Of a stretch of 64,000 nucleotides of DNA, positions 20,927-32,400 are shown one piece after another. Position 1 is the first letter of the stretch, and every line of letters starts with the position of its first letter. Location: the NCBI GenBank assembly GCA_030765055.1, contig CM060957.1:196041835-196105834 (forward strand), read 5' to 3'. Source of the DNA: Mantis religiosa. Its lineage: Eukaryota; Arthropoda; Insecta; Mantodea; Mantidae. Under the pieces are notes generated by a model. That model was given only the letters and a program-made list of their open reading frames with translations, was not told where the DNA came from and ran no database searches. Made by a program: the position numbers and the translations under genes.

Positions 20927-21426
20927 TTAATATTTAATTGCATAAGACTTGATAAACAAAGACTAGAGTTGGCAAACAGTGTAACAAACAATGGAGGGAA
21001 ATGGCCTACCACCAACGAGAAGATTGCCAATAATCACCTTAAGCCGTTTGTAAAATTTGCAACTTCTATAAAAATCACGGACATGGCCTGAAGTTTCTGG
21101 AGTGTAATAATGACAATTGTGAACTCTATACAATCAACTTACTCTGGTTTCATTATAATCTTACAATGAACTAAATCATAAAGCACCATTTCTACAAATA
21201 TGACAAGTATTTAGAGTGAAATAATTACAAACTGTGAACTCCCAAAAATCAGCTAGAAGAGTAGACTCAATTTAATTTACATAGTGTCTAGAACAGATAA
21301 TAACCACTGTAAAATTGTTGTAATGTTTACAAATACTAATTCAAAATTGGACATGTAACTATAAAGTATGTAGTATTACCATGTAATGGAGCATGCTGTT
21401 GATATCAATAAAGCAAAATAAAAAAA

Positions 21427-22205
21427 ATCATCATTATTATCATTATTATTATTAATGTGAAATGTTATATAATTATGTATAATTGTATGTTTTTTTTTAA
21501 TATGCAATATAAATTTAACTGACGTATCTAAAAAACATGTATTGGTTATAAAAGGATGAAAATTAATAAATAAACATTGGTTCAATTTTAAGAACAGAGA
21601 AGACTATCCTCCTGATGATGTACACACACTAACTCAAATTAAATTTGCAGTTACAGGACCCAGTAAGATGTTGAAGGTAAATAAAGTGTTGAGAATACCA
21701 TTACAGAAAACAGGTAATCTTGATAAACCTTCTAGAAGACGATGGCTAAAAGAGCTCTTGTAAGTAACGTTATGGCAAATCACCACCACTTAATCTGCTT
21801 AATTAAACTGCCTTAAGAGTAGCGTACTGTGCCTACCTTTACTCCATGTTGGGAAATTGAATTATCCTCAGCATTCATTCAGCACACAGCTGACAAGTTT
21901 TCATATTACCAGAAGTGTTGTAGGTATTACTTGTGGTGTTGGGCCCATCATTCCTGGAGGCCTATATTTAAAACACGGACAACTCTTACGCCTGCTGATG
22001 AGTACATTCATTCTCTACTAAGCTAACTTATAGATAATTATAATAACTTGACAACAACGCGTGCTGTACAGGACCACAGAATGAGGAACTAAGGCAATCT
22101 GTGCAAGACCAGCACACAACTTGAAATTGTTCCAAATATTACAGCTCTGCAATAAAAACTTATAGTAACCGTCATACCAGTTGATCCTAAATTCTTCACT
22201 GAAGT
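21427..22205. other. No gene; ATT/ATC repeat at 21427-21455
   Basis: A short trinucleotide tract follows the LINE tail, then unremarkable AT-rich DNA. Confidence 0.5.
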
Positions 22206-22209
22206 TATT

Positions 22210-22335
22210 TAAGTTAAATAATGGAAATTAATCATTTGTTCTCACTAGTATATATAGGCTAAAGGTTTAGATAGTCAACTTGAAAAATTCAATGCCAAGG
22301 CCAGGATTTGAACCATGGATCTCCATGGCTAGAGA
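22210..22335 (-). repeat. SINE family A, minus copy, 5'-truncated
   Basis: On the minus strand: GGTTCAAATCCTGGCC (box B), then ATTGAATTTTTCAAGTTGAC, the CCTATATA...CTAGTGAGA segment and the tail GATTAATTTCCATT. At 22333-22365 a second tail-like piece lies in plus orientation, so the site has been rearranged. Confidence 0.75.
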
Positions 22336-22454
22336 GAAAAATGATTAATTCTCATCAATTAGCTTAAAAAATAAGAGCCTAATGATGAAGCCTGGGACTA
22401 AAGTACTTACTACAGTAAGTTGCCACTAACAGTGTATCTCAAATATGAGAGCCC

Positions 22455-22595
22455 ATAGTGGTTTACTGGGAAAATATATCAGTCAATTGGAGAACTTAAT
22501 GTTGGCCATGGTAGCTCAATGGGTAGGAACGACTTGTCGGACAACAGGAGATCCCAGCTGTGGCATTGAATATTTCAGGTTGACTCTATCATCAC
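22455..22595 (+). repeat. SINE family A, plus copy, 3'-truncated
   Basis: The 5' extension (AGTGGTTTACTGGGAAAATA, then CAATTGGAGAACTTAATG) leads to the tRNA-like head GGTAGCTCAATGGG... and the box B region, then stops after TTGACTCTATCATC without the usual tail. Confidence 0.75.
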
Positions 22596-23480
22596 CAAAG
22601 TTTTAAAATTATTCTAAATACTCACCCTGCACAGGATCGGGAGAAATTCTTTAATATTCCTTTTAGCCATTAAATTTGTAATACACAAGTCAGATTGCAT
22701 GCAACCATGATTTTATGTTTGACATTATTATTGACTTACTGTAGTGTATGTTCTGAGTTAATATGTAACATTTTGGAGGTTAACAAGTTTTCAGTGTTAT
22801 TACATAAATTAAGATTAAAACAAAAACAGTTATAGGTACCAGTGTACTTGTGGTAGTGATATATTACTGATGCATGTACAATAAATGTAAGACATGTTTA
22901 GTGTCTCTCAGCTTTGCTCTCAGTGGGATCTGACAAATAAACAAACAACACAGTGGATATTGTTGACATTAGAAATGGAAAATACCAATGACATGACATT
23001 TTACACATTTATTACACTTAAAGTAATGTGGCGTTATTGTTGCCTCTGCTGCTAGCTGATTAATGTATATCCAAATTTCATATTAATTTTTGTTCAAAGA
23101 ATAATGGAAAGTCCAAGTGATTTCACTTTCAGATTTCAATTGCGTTAATTTGTGACAGATCACCTGAGGTCAGTCATCTAGCATCCTGCAGTTCTAAATA
23201 GCTCGTTATTTTACCAATGGCGCTCACCAGCAAACTCAGAGCTTACAGATTTGTGTGGGAAGAGACATCTGTTACTTCTTTACAGCACAATAGTTATGAC
23301 TTCAGTGAAAAGGCCACACTTGAATTTCAGTGTTAATTCTTCATGTATAACAAGAACACTGTGAATGAATTAATGTTAAAAGTACAATAAGAAGAATGGC
23401 ATCATAATTTGTGTCTAAAAGTGACTGTGATTGTGTGATCTAAGGTCTTTTAAATTCGTCCTTCAGTTTCCATTTTTTTG
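22596..23480. other. No gene recognised
   Basis: AT-rich; no coding or repeat signal I can name. Confidence 0.5.
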
Positions 23481-24330
23481 GTGAAAATGTCATATAATTT
23501 CAACAGTAACGCCTACTTTGGCACTTACACCTTTAAAAACTAAATCACACGGTCATTTTCAAAGACATTTAGGTATCTGTTGGTATAACGAGTTTCCTTG
23601 GCTGAGTGGTAGTGACAAATTATTGAAACTATTTTGTTGGCCATGTCTGGTTTTGTCTGATGAAAAGAATACATGGACGATAGATGGCATCAGCAATATG
23701 AATATCTTGAGAATTCATCATAAAAATTCATATACTAATATTCCTTCCGTAGTAATGTTAGTTAAGTTTGGAAAAACAAGAATTGACACTTCTTTGAGTG
23801 ACACATTTAAGAACTCAGCTGAAAAGAATGTAAAGATGTAAAAATAAATATGTAATGGGGGATTGATAAGTGTTGCTTGTTATTTAGCCAAGCAAGAACT
23901 CCCATTTAGGGTTATAACGAATCCGGAAATTCGGATAACAAAGATAACTACGTAGAATTCTTACACCTAATTGTTGAAACAAATGATAAGTTAGAGGAAC
24001 AATTTCGGACTAAATTGTGTTTTCAGAAACGTTAAATGTGATTGAAAATGACACTATTGAGTGAATTTCTGTTGTTTTAATTAATGAAATAAAGAATGAA
24101 GTGAGTGAGACAAGTTATGTTTTCGAAACCACTGATGTATCACATAAATCTCAGCTACCAACTGTTCTTCTTTTTGTCACACCAGAGGGACGAGTTGAAG
24201 AAATATTTGTACGGTTTCGTGACGTCAGTAATGACCGCACAGCAGCTAGTTTCTCCAATGTAATATTAACGTGCAAACCCTCGGAATTCACGTCTGCCTC
24301 TTTCCAGATTAAGTCTGAAGCAACCAGCAA
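23480..24330 (+). pseudogene. hAT-superfamily transposase remnant (ZMYM/DUF4371 type)
   Basis: Frame 23518-23841 reads YNEFPWLSGSDKLLKLFCWPCLVLS, then TWTIDGISNMNILRIHHKNS, the N-terminal TTF-like zinc region of hAT-derived proteins. After several stops, NESGNSDNKDNYVEFLHLIVE appears near 23930, then SHKSQLPTVLLFVTPEGRVEEIFVRF with VSNDRTAA up to 24270, the start of the DDE domain. The second half with the C-terminal dimerisation region is absent. No terminal repeats or 8-bp duplication were found. Confidence 0.75.
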
Positions 24331-24339
24331 CATTTAACA

Positions 24340-25374
24340 ATCATCCACACCATACTACACTCATCTAGTGTAAATCTAGTAAAACAAAGAATGGAGCCCG
24401 AAAATGAAAGCTAGTAAGATTATCAAATTACCTTCGGTGTAACTGTTATCACTTTGGAATCCTACAATCTAAGCACCCGCCTTAAAATAGATGAACTTTG
24501 AAAGAAAAATTACACTATGTAATCCTCATATGTAGGTTCTTGTAGCTGCAAATCCCCTTTGGATCGCAAATAGGAAGCTAAATTCTAATATGATGAAAGT
24601 ACTATTTCACCATAAATGTGTAACGTGTACAATATTCCTGATCTTTGCTCACGGCTGCTATCCAACGAATGAACAATCAAATATCATACCTGACAATATA
24701 CAAGAAGCTATATCTGTTAATCCTCGCACAGCTATTTCTGTTAGTAGAACCTTATTTTATGATAAGTTTGGCTCACAACTCAAGTAAGTACAATTCTTCG
24801 GGCTAAGCATCTTTACCAGAGGTCGTTCACTATGAGATTCACAAGGCCGTCCTGTCCAGAATTAGGCCTACCCACGACTGGTGTGAAATAACAATTTAAT
24901 TTCTATTTGTGTGAACATTGTTTTTATCTTTACTTACTACTCCTCCAAAATTGCAGTTAGCATTGTTAGCACATAAACCTACAAATTTAACTTCAGTAAT
25001 CAAGCCGGCAGTTGTTTTAATTTAGTCTGTGTACATCAGGGTAAACTGCTTTCGCAATGATAATTTAACACAATTAAGTAAGCTACACTCAGTAAATAAG
25101 AAGAAAATAAATATGTGGAAAATATCAATAGTGTGAGGTAATACGCATCGATAAGTACGGCCCTTCAAATTTGTAATGTTTTTGGCTGAGTGATCTGGCT
25201 CCAAAGTTCTACTTGAGGTTAGAATAATTACTGATGTTATATGTTTGGTGATGTGATAAAATAGGCTTGTTTTGATGTATGGTGGTGGTAGTTATAATAA
25301 TTTATGTTGATTGGTTAAAGTTGTTTTGTGTATGAAGAAAAAAATTGAGCGAAACAAACTGATTTCGTTAGCTT
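24340..25374. other. No gene recognised
   Basis: AT-rich. One 65-codon frame at 24590 with a hydrophobic start is discussed under rejected items. Confidence 0.45.
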
Positions 25375-25825
25375 CATTGTCCTGAACGAGTTTCACAAAT
25401 CTTGTTAGAACAAGTTTCTTCTTACATGTCCATGTTTAAGTGAATGTTGGAAGAATAAAATCTCAGTATTTTAAATTAAATTTTTCTTTCCAATGTAGCT
25501 TAAAGAATTGTTATATATTTAACTCTGTCCACATTGCCTTCTCTGGTAGAGATGTAATTGTCAGGGCCACATGGATTATGTCCATGAAGGTCAGTTACAA
25601 GAGCTACTCTCGTATTTAACAAGTTTTTAGTGGATGTGCGAAAGTTAACAAATGTAGAATATTTTGTTTTCCCAGACGTGATATAACAGTACTTGGTAAA
25701 GGTGCACTTTAACGGCGTAGCAGTATGACGGATTTGACATCATGGTTCGAGCATTGCCAACATACGAAGCACGCTATCGCGGAAAATACCAACATTAGGT
25801 AAGTAAACTAGCGATACAGTAATAG
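25375..25825 (+). repeat. Long terminal inverted repeat, left arm
   Basis: Reverse-complement match to 31425-31881 over about 450 bp with scattered differences. Conserved blocks are CATTGTCCTGAACGAGTTT, AGCTACTCTCGTATTTAACA, AGTGGATGTGCGA and the inner GGAAAATACCAACA. These arms bound a 6.5 kb composite that contains an IS630/Tc1-like transposase. Confidence 0.85.
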
Positions 25826-26624
25826 CTATTAATAGGGATATTGAGGTGAGGAAACTGTGTCAGTGGATCATTGCTTACCCACTCTAGTCTCGACAGTTAC
25901 GCGATAACAATGATAGAAAATTGGTAATGATTATCATCATCATGGTTGTTGTTTTTGGGATTTGCAGTTTATTATTAGTTATTATTATAACTCAAAAGCT
26001 AAAAGGAATTGTAGCACAAAGGTTTCAGAATGGTAAATTTCTTTCTTAGTTAAACGTTTCCCTGTATTCAGGAATTATGCTTACTATGCAGTATTTCTGT
26101 TACAGTATCACAAGTTTATAATAAGAGATAGAAAATTTTTTGTAAACTTTTCTTGGTATTCGTATATTTCAGAGCAACAACTTGTTTCCGTGAAGTTATT
26201 CCTTACCAACATAACTGTATGCCGTTAAAATCAACCAGTACTTTTATTTGATTTCCCTGCAATTCATGTTATTTTGTCATTCTAAACCCTGCATGTCCAA
26301 TTTTCTACATATAGCATGGTTTACCTACTTCATGCCTTCAGTTTGCCGGTTTCTCAACTGCTAACGGTTTCCGCATACACAGTTACTCATGTAATATTAA
26401 TATCTTTTAAATACATATTATTTTAAATTTGTTGGTAACAGTGTCTTGTCTTTTGTATAGTATGAACAAGATAAGTTGAGCACTGGATTTATGGTGTGGT
26501 GCGGGCAGAGGGGAAGAAGTGAGAGATAACGCTCTTTTGTTTCTCCAGTGTGGTCAACCTTGAAAGACACAATTCAGCAAAAGAGTGTTCAAGGTAAGTG
26601 AAGATATTACAAATAGCATTGTAT
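25826..26624. other. No gene recognised inside the left part of the composite
   Basis: AT-rich spacer between the left inverted repeat and the first transposase remnant. Confidence 0.45.
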
Positions 26625-26725
26625 TCTCTGAAAACATTCCTTAGTTTTGCTCACGCCAGCTCAATTGCATTCAGACCACAGTAATACGGAGGTAGACAAA
26701 TAATAATGTGTCCCTTTTCGAGAGC
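26625..26725 (-). pseudogene. IS630/Tc1-like transposase, C-terminal scrap
   Basis: Minus strand reads ICLPPYYCGLNAIELA, a stop, then AKLRN, the LPPY...NxIEL(V)W motif that holds the last catalytic acid of DDE_3 transposases. It duplicates the same region of the transposase at 27558-28171, so two elements of this type contributed here. Confidence 0.72.
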
Positions 26726-27200
26726 CATAACATCCACAAATTTCCATACAACAATAAATCATTTTCAAGTAAATGCTGATGTCCATTACCAACACACTCG
26801 TAACAAGGGTAAGCTGGCAGTTCAAGCGAGCCATTATGAAGGAAGCTTTAACTACAAAGTGATAATGGTATATAATAAACTTCCTACTTCATTTAAACAA
26901 GCTGTATCATTAAAACACTTTAAGAATAAGGTGAAGAAATTTTTGCATGCACACTGTTTTTATACAGTTAATGAATTTTTAGAACTATAACCATGTAAAT
27001 GAGCACTGGGAGCATAGTACATTCACAAACCTGTAATATTTATATTATGACATTTGTTGTAGTAAATATGAAACCATAGAGAAGCTGCTTACTTTTTATA
27101 TTGTTTGTAAAAACTTTGACTTTATATATAAACTGTATTTATACATTTTGATGTGTCTCATAACCTGAATATGTTACCAAGGACGAACTAAAATTCTAAT
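26726..27200 (+). pseudogene. CR1/Jockey-type LINE 3' end
   Basis: Frame 26706-26990 ends HYQHTRNKGKLAV, then YNKLPTSFKQAVSLKHFKNKVKKFL and CFYTVNEFLEL, the typical C-terminus of these LINEs (compare the end of the LINE at 4749). A 3' UTR of ~200 bp follows. Everything upstream is missing. Confidence 0.75.
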
Positions 27201-27496
27201 TCTAGCATATGATTGTTGTAAACTGGTTAGCTAATTAACCTCGAAATTGATCAAAACGAAATATGACGGACATGATAAACCTTAGCGTAAAGGCCACTAG
27301 ATGTCAGCGTATAGCGCATTTCAAATTTCAAAGTTGTCATCTATGTGTACAGAGTTAAACGGAACTTACCGAATGAGGACTTGGAACCCAATCATTCTTC
27401 TTATCATGTGCATATAATACTTACAAACTGATAAATATGGTAAATTTTCCCATTTCAATTGCCAACAAAGCATTGTGTTTAGCTAAGTGCTAAAAA

Positions 27497-27563
27497 AAAT
27501 TCCAGAAAAATTTAAAAGTAAGTGTTGGTTAGTGTCTTTAATCAACTCCCTTTAAATTTAATT
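27497..27563 (+). repeat. Penelope-like terminal tail, solo
   Basis: AAAATTTAAAAGTAAGTGTT, then TCTTTAATCAACTCCCTTT; same tail as 15160-15255. It abuts the end of the transposase frame at 27558. Confidence 0.72.
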
Positions 27564-28171
27564 TAAACAGTTACTATAGTTTATGAACTCCCTGTTTTTG
27601 TAATCCAATGGAACTGCCAGTGGCTCATCCATATCGCTCTCAATGTTATATACATCAAGAGACAATTCGTCATTGTTACTGTCTTCATTGTCTGAGTCTT
27701 GTGCTATTTCTTTCTTAGAATCATCTTCTTGAAGGTTTTCTGCATGCCTTACACAGTTTTCCCAGTTCTGTTGCGTTACCTTGTCAATTTCCTCGTGAAC
27801 AAGTCGTTCAACGTCCGTCAGTTTAAAAGTTTTATTTCTGCCTCTGCAACCCTCCTTTCTACTTGATCCCACACCAGCTCAATTGGATTATATTGGCAGT
27901 GGTAAGGTGGGAGGCGTATTACCTGGTTTCCCATTTCAATTGCAAGTTGATACATCTGATGCACTTTCTCCTTGTTTTTAAATGGAAGTACTCTTTGCAA
28001 TAACTCTTTTTTAGTTTCTGTTTCCGAAAACTCAACCTCCCTTTTTTGTAACCATTCAACAATTTCGTTCTTCCTGCTGACAGAATTTGGTATTTTATGT
28101 GCAATAGCTTTATGATACGGTGCATTATCCATTATAATAATGCTTCCATCTTCTAAATAATGACGTCCAAG
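27558..28171 (-). pseudogene. IS630/Tc1-like transposase, C-terminal half
   Basis: Minus-strand frames start LGRHYLEDGSIIIMDNAPYHK, with the second catalytic Asp, then NEIVEWLQKR, then the third-acid region RLPPYHCQYNPIELVWDQVE. After a frameshift near 27840 the end reads KLTDVERLVHEEIDKVTQQNW and an acidic tail. The N-terminal half is at 30570-31170. The interruption is the piggyBac element 28176-30565. Confidence 0.85.
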
Positions 28172-28175
28172 TTAA
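28172..28175. repeat. TTAA target duplication, left copy (right copy 30566-30569)
   Basis: piggyBac integrates at TTAA and duplicates it. Both copies sit at the breakpoints of the IS630-like coding sequence. Confidence 0.75.
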
Positions 28176-30565
28176 AAGGCCCCAAACTGATATGGATGTG
28201 TATAGACGTCCTGTGCATACATGCATTTAATACGTATTTAATGATAATTCTTTTAAACCTTATGTTTTACAGTAAATTTAAATAAATTCTATAAGAAGTA
28301 AAAGCTTTCCTTTAAAACTTTTTTCTTGAATGGTACACCTCAAAACAGGGATAAACACACAAGGGCACATCTCCACATTCACAGCAAATCATACTAGTTT
28401 CCTTTCGGATACCTTTCTTGGGGCACACCAAACATTTTCTAAAGGGACGCAAGTCTGAGGGGTGCTCGGGTGGTGGATTTTTTAACCCCGGTATGGAGAG
28501 GTCTCTGAATTTTATACTGCTCAATTAGGCTGCGAGCTATTGGTATGCGAAAGTCCAGGTACGTCATTGTCTTCTGTGGGTTTAGAGCTCTCCAAATTAC
28601 TAAACAATTGTATATGGTTATATCCAGCTGGTGTAAAAGTACTTTTTTATACCATTTGATTGTTTTTTGCAAAGAGGGATATGCGTGTAATACCTGATCT
28701 ACTAGATCCACTCCACCCATATTCATATTATATTCCTGGATAATATCGGGCTTGAAAATTGACATTTTGTTACAAGCATAAATTTTACCAGTGTCAGTCA
28801 TCGAAATCTTAGGGGTGCAATTGGATAATGCTGTAACAACCCTCCTGTCTTGCCAAGCAACATAGGTCAAGGGTGGGATCTGATGCACCTGCATTTCTCC
28901 TCTTCTTAGTGCCTTCATATTCACATCTTTTGGCAAACCAATACAATTTGAGCATATTATTCCAATTGCATTTGTTTTTCTTTTGTGTAAGGCCATAATA
29001 ACTTAGGGGAACTGTACCAATTATCTATATATACAGTCCTACCCTGATCAAGTAGATTCCATCAGGTGCATTACTATTGAACCAGATAACTCCAAATATT
29101 TTTCTCCGGTGTTATCACTCCCTTGGCCAGTGTATATGTAGCTATTGTAAAGATATCCTTTTTACTTTCACATACATCAAAACCCTTAATGCCAAATCTG
29201 GCCCTCTTGGTTTTGATGTATTGTTTCCAACCTAAACGGCCCTTCCAAAGCATCAGGCTTTCATCAACAGTGATCTTTTCACCAAACACATAATTTTCTT
29301 TGAGTTTTGAAATAATGTAATCAAAAACTGGTCTTATTTTGGATAGTTTATCATTCACATTTTCTGTGCAGGTGAAATGAAGGAAGCGCAAAATGGAAGT
29401 AAACCTGTTATTGGACATGCATTTCCCTTAAAATGGGGTAGCTAGCATGTCATCTGTAGACCAGTACATTTCTAGCGTAGGTTTACGAATAACACCCATG
29501 AGCATAATTAGACCAAGTAGTCTGTAAATCTCATTCATTGTTACTTCTGTCTACTTCTGCAATATACTCTTAGGTCCTAAATTGCCTTTAGCAATCAGGT
29601 CTTCCTTCACCCTACTCGCATATACATTTGTTTCCGAAACAATGAGAGACAGTAAGTCAGTAGTAAAAAATTTTGTGAAAATGTCTATTGGTTGGCTGTC
29701 AGAAGTTAGCTGAGTATGCGGTTGTACACCAGAGGTTGTCCTCGTGAACGTATGTCTATTTGTGTTAGAGTTATTTTGACACCTCCATAATGTTGATTCT
29801 TCACGAACACCTGTCGGAAATTAGTCATTTTCCTCCTCACTGCTACCTATATCCTCAACACCCCCCTCAAAATCTGAAAACTTGCCATCAATGTCCAAAT
29901 CACTGTCTAACAGCACAAAGTCTTCAACATTTTCTGATGTAATATCAGAAGCCCGCAGTCGTCCTACACTAGCTAATTAATTTGCTACATTACTAGTTGA
30001 AGCCATGGTTAGAACTGAGAAAACTATTTCTACTGTGTTTTAGCTAAAGAAATTGCTTGGAACTCTGACACAGTCTAAATTACTATATGAATTGAGCGAA
30101 GAAAAAAGTTACGTCAGCTAACATAAACTTCCGTTGTTGCAATTAAAGCGATGCTGACGGAGTTTTCTTTCCAGCATGTATAACGCAATATAAAGAGTTA
30201 TTATTACGTGTTAGCATAAACTGAAACCTATAAACCTTGAACCCAACACTGTTTATTCAGCTGATATACACATATAGTTTGTAAAACAAAATTACTCAGA
30301 ATTAGGTGCGTTCGACGGAAAGAATGGCTTTCTTTACAGTGGTACACATTAATGAAATTTCAACGCTTTGTTAATATATCCTCCATTTTAGTGATACCAC
30401 AGATGTATACAGCTTTTAATGGGCTTTAAACCAGTGTTTGTTTCCCTGAAATAACTTAATAAATATGAAAGGTATGAATATTTATTTATGCAGCATTTTT
30501 GCAGCATTTATCAATTTAAATGTCTTGTTCTGTTTATTGGATATCCGTTTCCGGCTGTGCAGGGT
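28176..30565 (-). mobile_element. piggyBac element inserted in the IS630/Tc1-like transposase
   Basis: About 2.39 kb, a usual piggyBac size, flanked by TTAA at 28172-28175 and 30566-30569. The host transposase is broken exactly at these TTAA sites: NGHL before the right one and NLGRHYLE-type sequence after the left one. The element holds a piggyBac transposase. On the minus strand its right end begins ACCCTGCACAGCC. The left end, AAGGCCCCAAAC, does not mirror this well, so the terminal repeats are unresolved. Confidence 0.8.
28312..30006 (-). pseudogene. piggyBac transposase with frameshifts
   Basis: The N-terminal frame starts at ATG 30006 (MASTSN, an early stop, then an acidic stretch FVLLDSDLDIDGKFSDFEGG). 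29418-29074 carries FLHFTCTENVND, then ITVDESLMLWKGRLGWKQYIKTKRA, with the first catalytic Asp. Near 29020 another frame has DQGRTVYIDNWYSSPKLL, with the second catalytic Asp. 28996-28439 has MGGVDLVDQ with the third, and 28524-28312 ends in the cysteine-rich domain CLVC...CCECGDVPLC...CFEVYH. Catalytic residues are present, but at least four frame breaks or stops make it non-functional as read. Confidence 0.85.
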
Positions 30566-30569
30566 TTAA

Positions 30570-31170
30570 ATGGCCATTGGCGAAGCGGTTAAATGTATCA
30601 ACTGTCATCTCTTCGTGATAGTCAGAGGTACTTTTTGAGAGAAAGATACATTTGCTTTCTGGCAGGAACCCTGTCTTAGCAGATCCAGCATGACAAATAA
30701 GGAGCCGACGCCTTTTCCAAGAGGTACCTTTAGGCCACCCTTTTTTGAGGATTTTTATTTACCCATGTCTCTTGTAAGTAAAAGATAGGCCTTACTTCAC
30801 CAGGATATATAGTTGGAAATTCACCATGGTCATAAAACTGGGACACCATTCCGCGTACAACGTCCTTGTCAAACTCACTTAAATTTGTAACCCTCTTCGG
30901 AGGACCAACATGTTTCCTGGGCGACACAAACACCTAGGCACCACTGGCACCAAAGTTTCTTGCCTCTCCACAAATGCGGGACACACTTGCTGTACCTGTT
31001 CTACACGCTTCAGCAGTAAGCTGCTGAGCATTTTTGAAATCAAGCTGATTTCTATATTTGTCATTGCCCAACTTTTTAAGAACGTGTACATCTTAAAAAT
31101 GATACTTTGAGCCTGACTTCGTAATACCTGCATTTTTGACTCGCCACTAAATTCACCGCAAGAAGCCATT
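30570..31170 (-). pseudogene. IS630/Tc1-like transposase, N-terminal half
   Basis: The minus strand starts MASCGEFSGESKMQVLRSQ (N-terminal helix-turn-helix region). LSEFDKDVVRGMVSQFYDHGEFPTIYP follows, then the first catalytic motif, IFYLQETWVN, where relatives have YLDETWVN, so the catalytic Asp is Gln. A shifted frame continues RRRLLICHAGSAKTGF, then SDYHEEM and ANGHL up to the TTAA. It joins to 27558-28171 across the piggyBac element. Confidence 0.83.
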
Positions 31171-31424
31171 GCACTATTTAACTGTTACTCTACTGTTCTC
31201 CACAGAGCAACTGAATGATATTGATCTGAACTCTCCAGAGTAAATAAACACTTCTTATCCCGCATTCATTCATAAACATAAGCATACAGCATTTCACAGG
31301 CTAACAGGAAATAATGTTTCCTCTTGTTCGCATTTAACCTGTAGGACTCTGATTAGTTGTTCACCTTCTAGCGCTTAAGGTCAAACATTTAAAACACATT
31401 ATAAGCTCGGTTTCCTTATGTATT

Positions 31425-31881
31425 ACAATGTTGCTAGTTTGCCTATGTAGTGTTGGTATTTTCCGCAAAAGCGTGCTTTGGATGTTGGCAACGCTCGAGC
31501 CATGAAGTCATGCCTGCCATATTGCTACGCCATTAAAGTACACCTTTACCAAGTTCTGTTATATCACGTCTGGGGAAGAAAGATATTCTACATTCGTTTA
31601 CCTCGCACATCCACTAAAAGCTTGTTAAATACGAGAGTAGCTGTTGTACCTGACCTTCCTGTACCTTATCCATGTAACCCTGACCATTACAACTCTGCAA
31701 AATACGGCAATGCGAACAGAGTTAAATATGTCACAATGCTTTACGCTACATTGGGAAGACCAATTTATTTTAAAAAACTAAGAGTTTATTCTTCCAACAA
31801 TCAATGAAACATGCTCATGTCAATATTATTATTACAAGATTCTTGCTGTAACAAGATTTGTTAAACTCGTTCAGGACAATG
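31425..31881 (-). repeat. Long terminal inverted repeat, right arm
   Basis: Reverse complement of 25375-25825 (see there). Matching ends at GGACAATG (31874-31881). An open frame at 31478-31807 lies wholly in this repeat and has no protein similarity. Confidence 0.85.
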
Positions 31882-32400
31882 TGGCAACCTTACAAAAAGA
31901 TCTGGGAGAAGAAGGGTCGAGGTTGTAAAACGATTATAAGGTTTTGTCAAAGGCAGAAGCCGATGTGCACACGCGTTAACTAAACAGACTTTACTTTACT
32001 TATGTCCCAAGATTAAATGTTCACCAGGAATCAAGTTTCTACTTTCAGAAATAGCAGTGCATGAATTAACAGATATAAGTTGTTGTATTTTCACAGGTAA
32101 GACATTTGTTTCTTTGATGTGTACTGACCATGAACAAAGCTCATACATATCACAGGTTTATGGTGAAATACTACTTTTTTGTGTTATTCTGAAGGTATTC
32201 GCAGCTATAATATGCCACACAAAATTTGTGACCCTTTTTTTGTAATATGAACACTTGTCTGCTGTGTACTGAGTTACTCCAAAAGATAATGCTACATCTT
32301 AACATGACTGACAATATACAAAGTATGCTGCTCTTAAAGCATTCTGATTAATCAAATTTTTAAGTTCCTTTAAGCAGAGCAAGCTGAGCTAAGCTTTGAT
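31882..32400. other. No gene recognised
   Basis: AT-rich, no similarity seen. Confidence 0.5.

Larger units (their letters stand above)
16918..21426 (+). mobile_element. R1-like LINE, nearly full length except ORF1 start
   Basis: In order: ORF1 C-terminus with zinc knuckles, endonuclease, RT, RNase H, a ~480 bp 3' UTR, then an AATAAAG signal near 21405 and an A-rich end followed by ATT/ATC repeats. Several stops and frameshifts, and a changed RT catalytic site, show it is dead. Confidence 0.85.

Noticed and set aside
24590..24787. 65-codon frame with a hydrophobic start (CTIFLIFAHG) ending near a possible donor CAA|GTAAGT
   Set aside because: Too short, no homologue recognised, no second exon found. 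It could be a secreted peptide exon, but there is no support beyond chance.
31478..31807. 109-codon plus-strand frame
   Set aside because: It lies entirely within the right long inverted repeat, and the left arm has no matching open frame.
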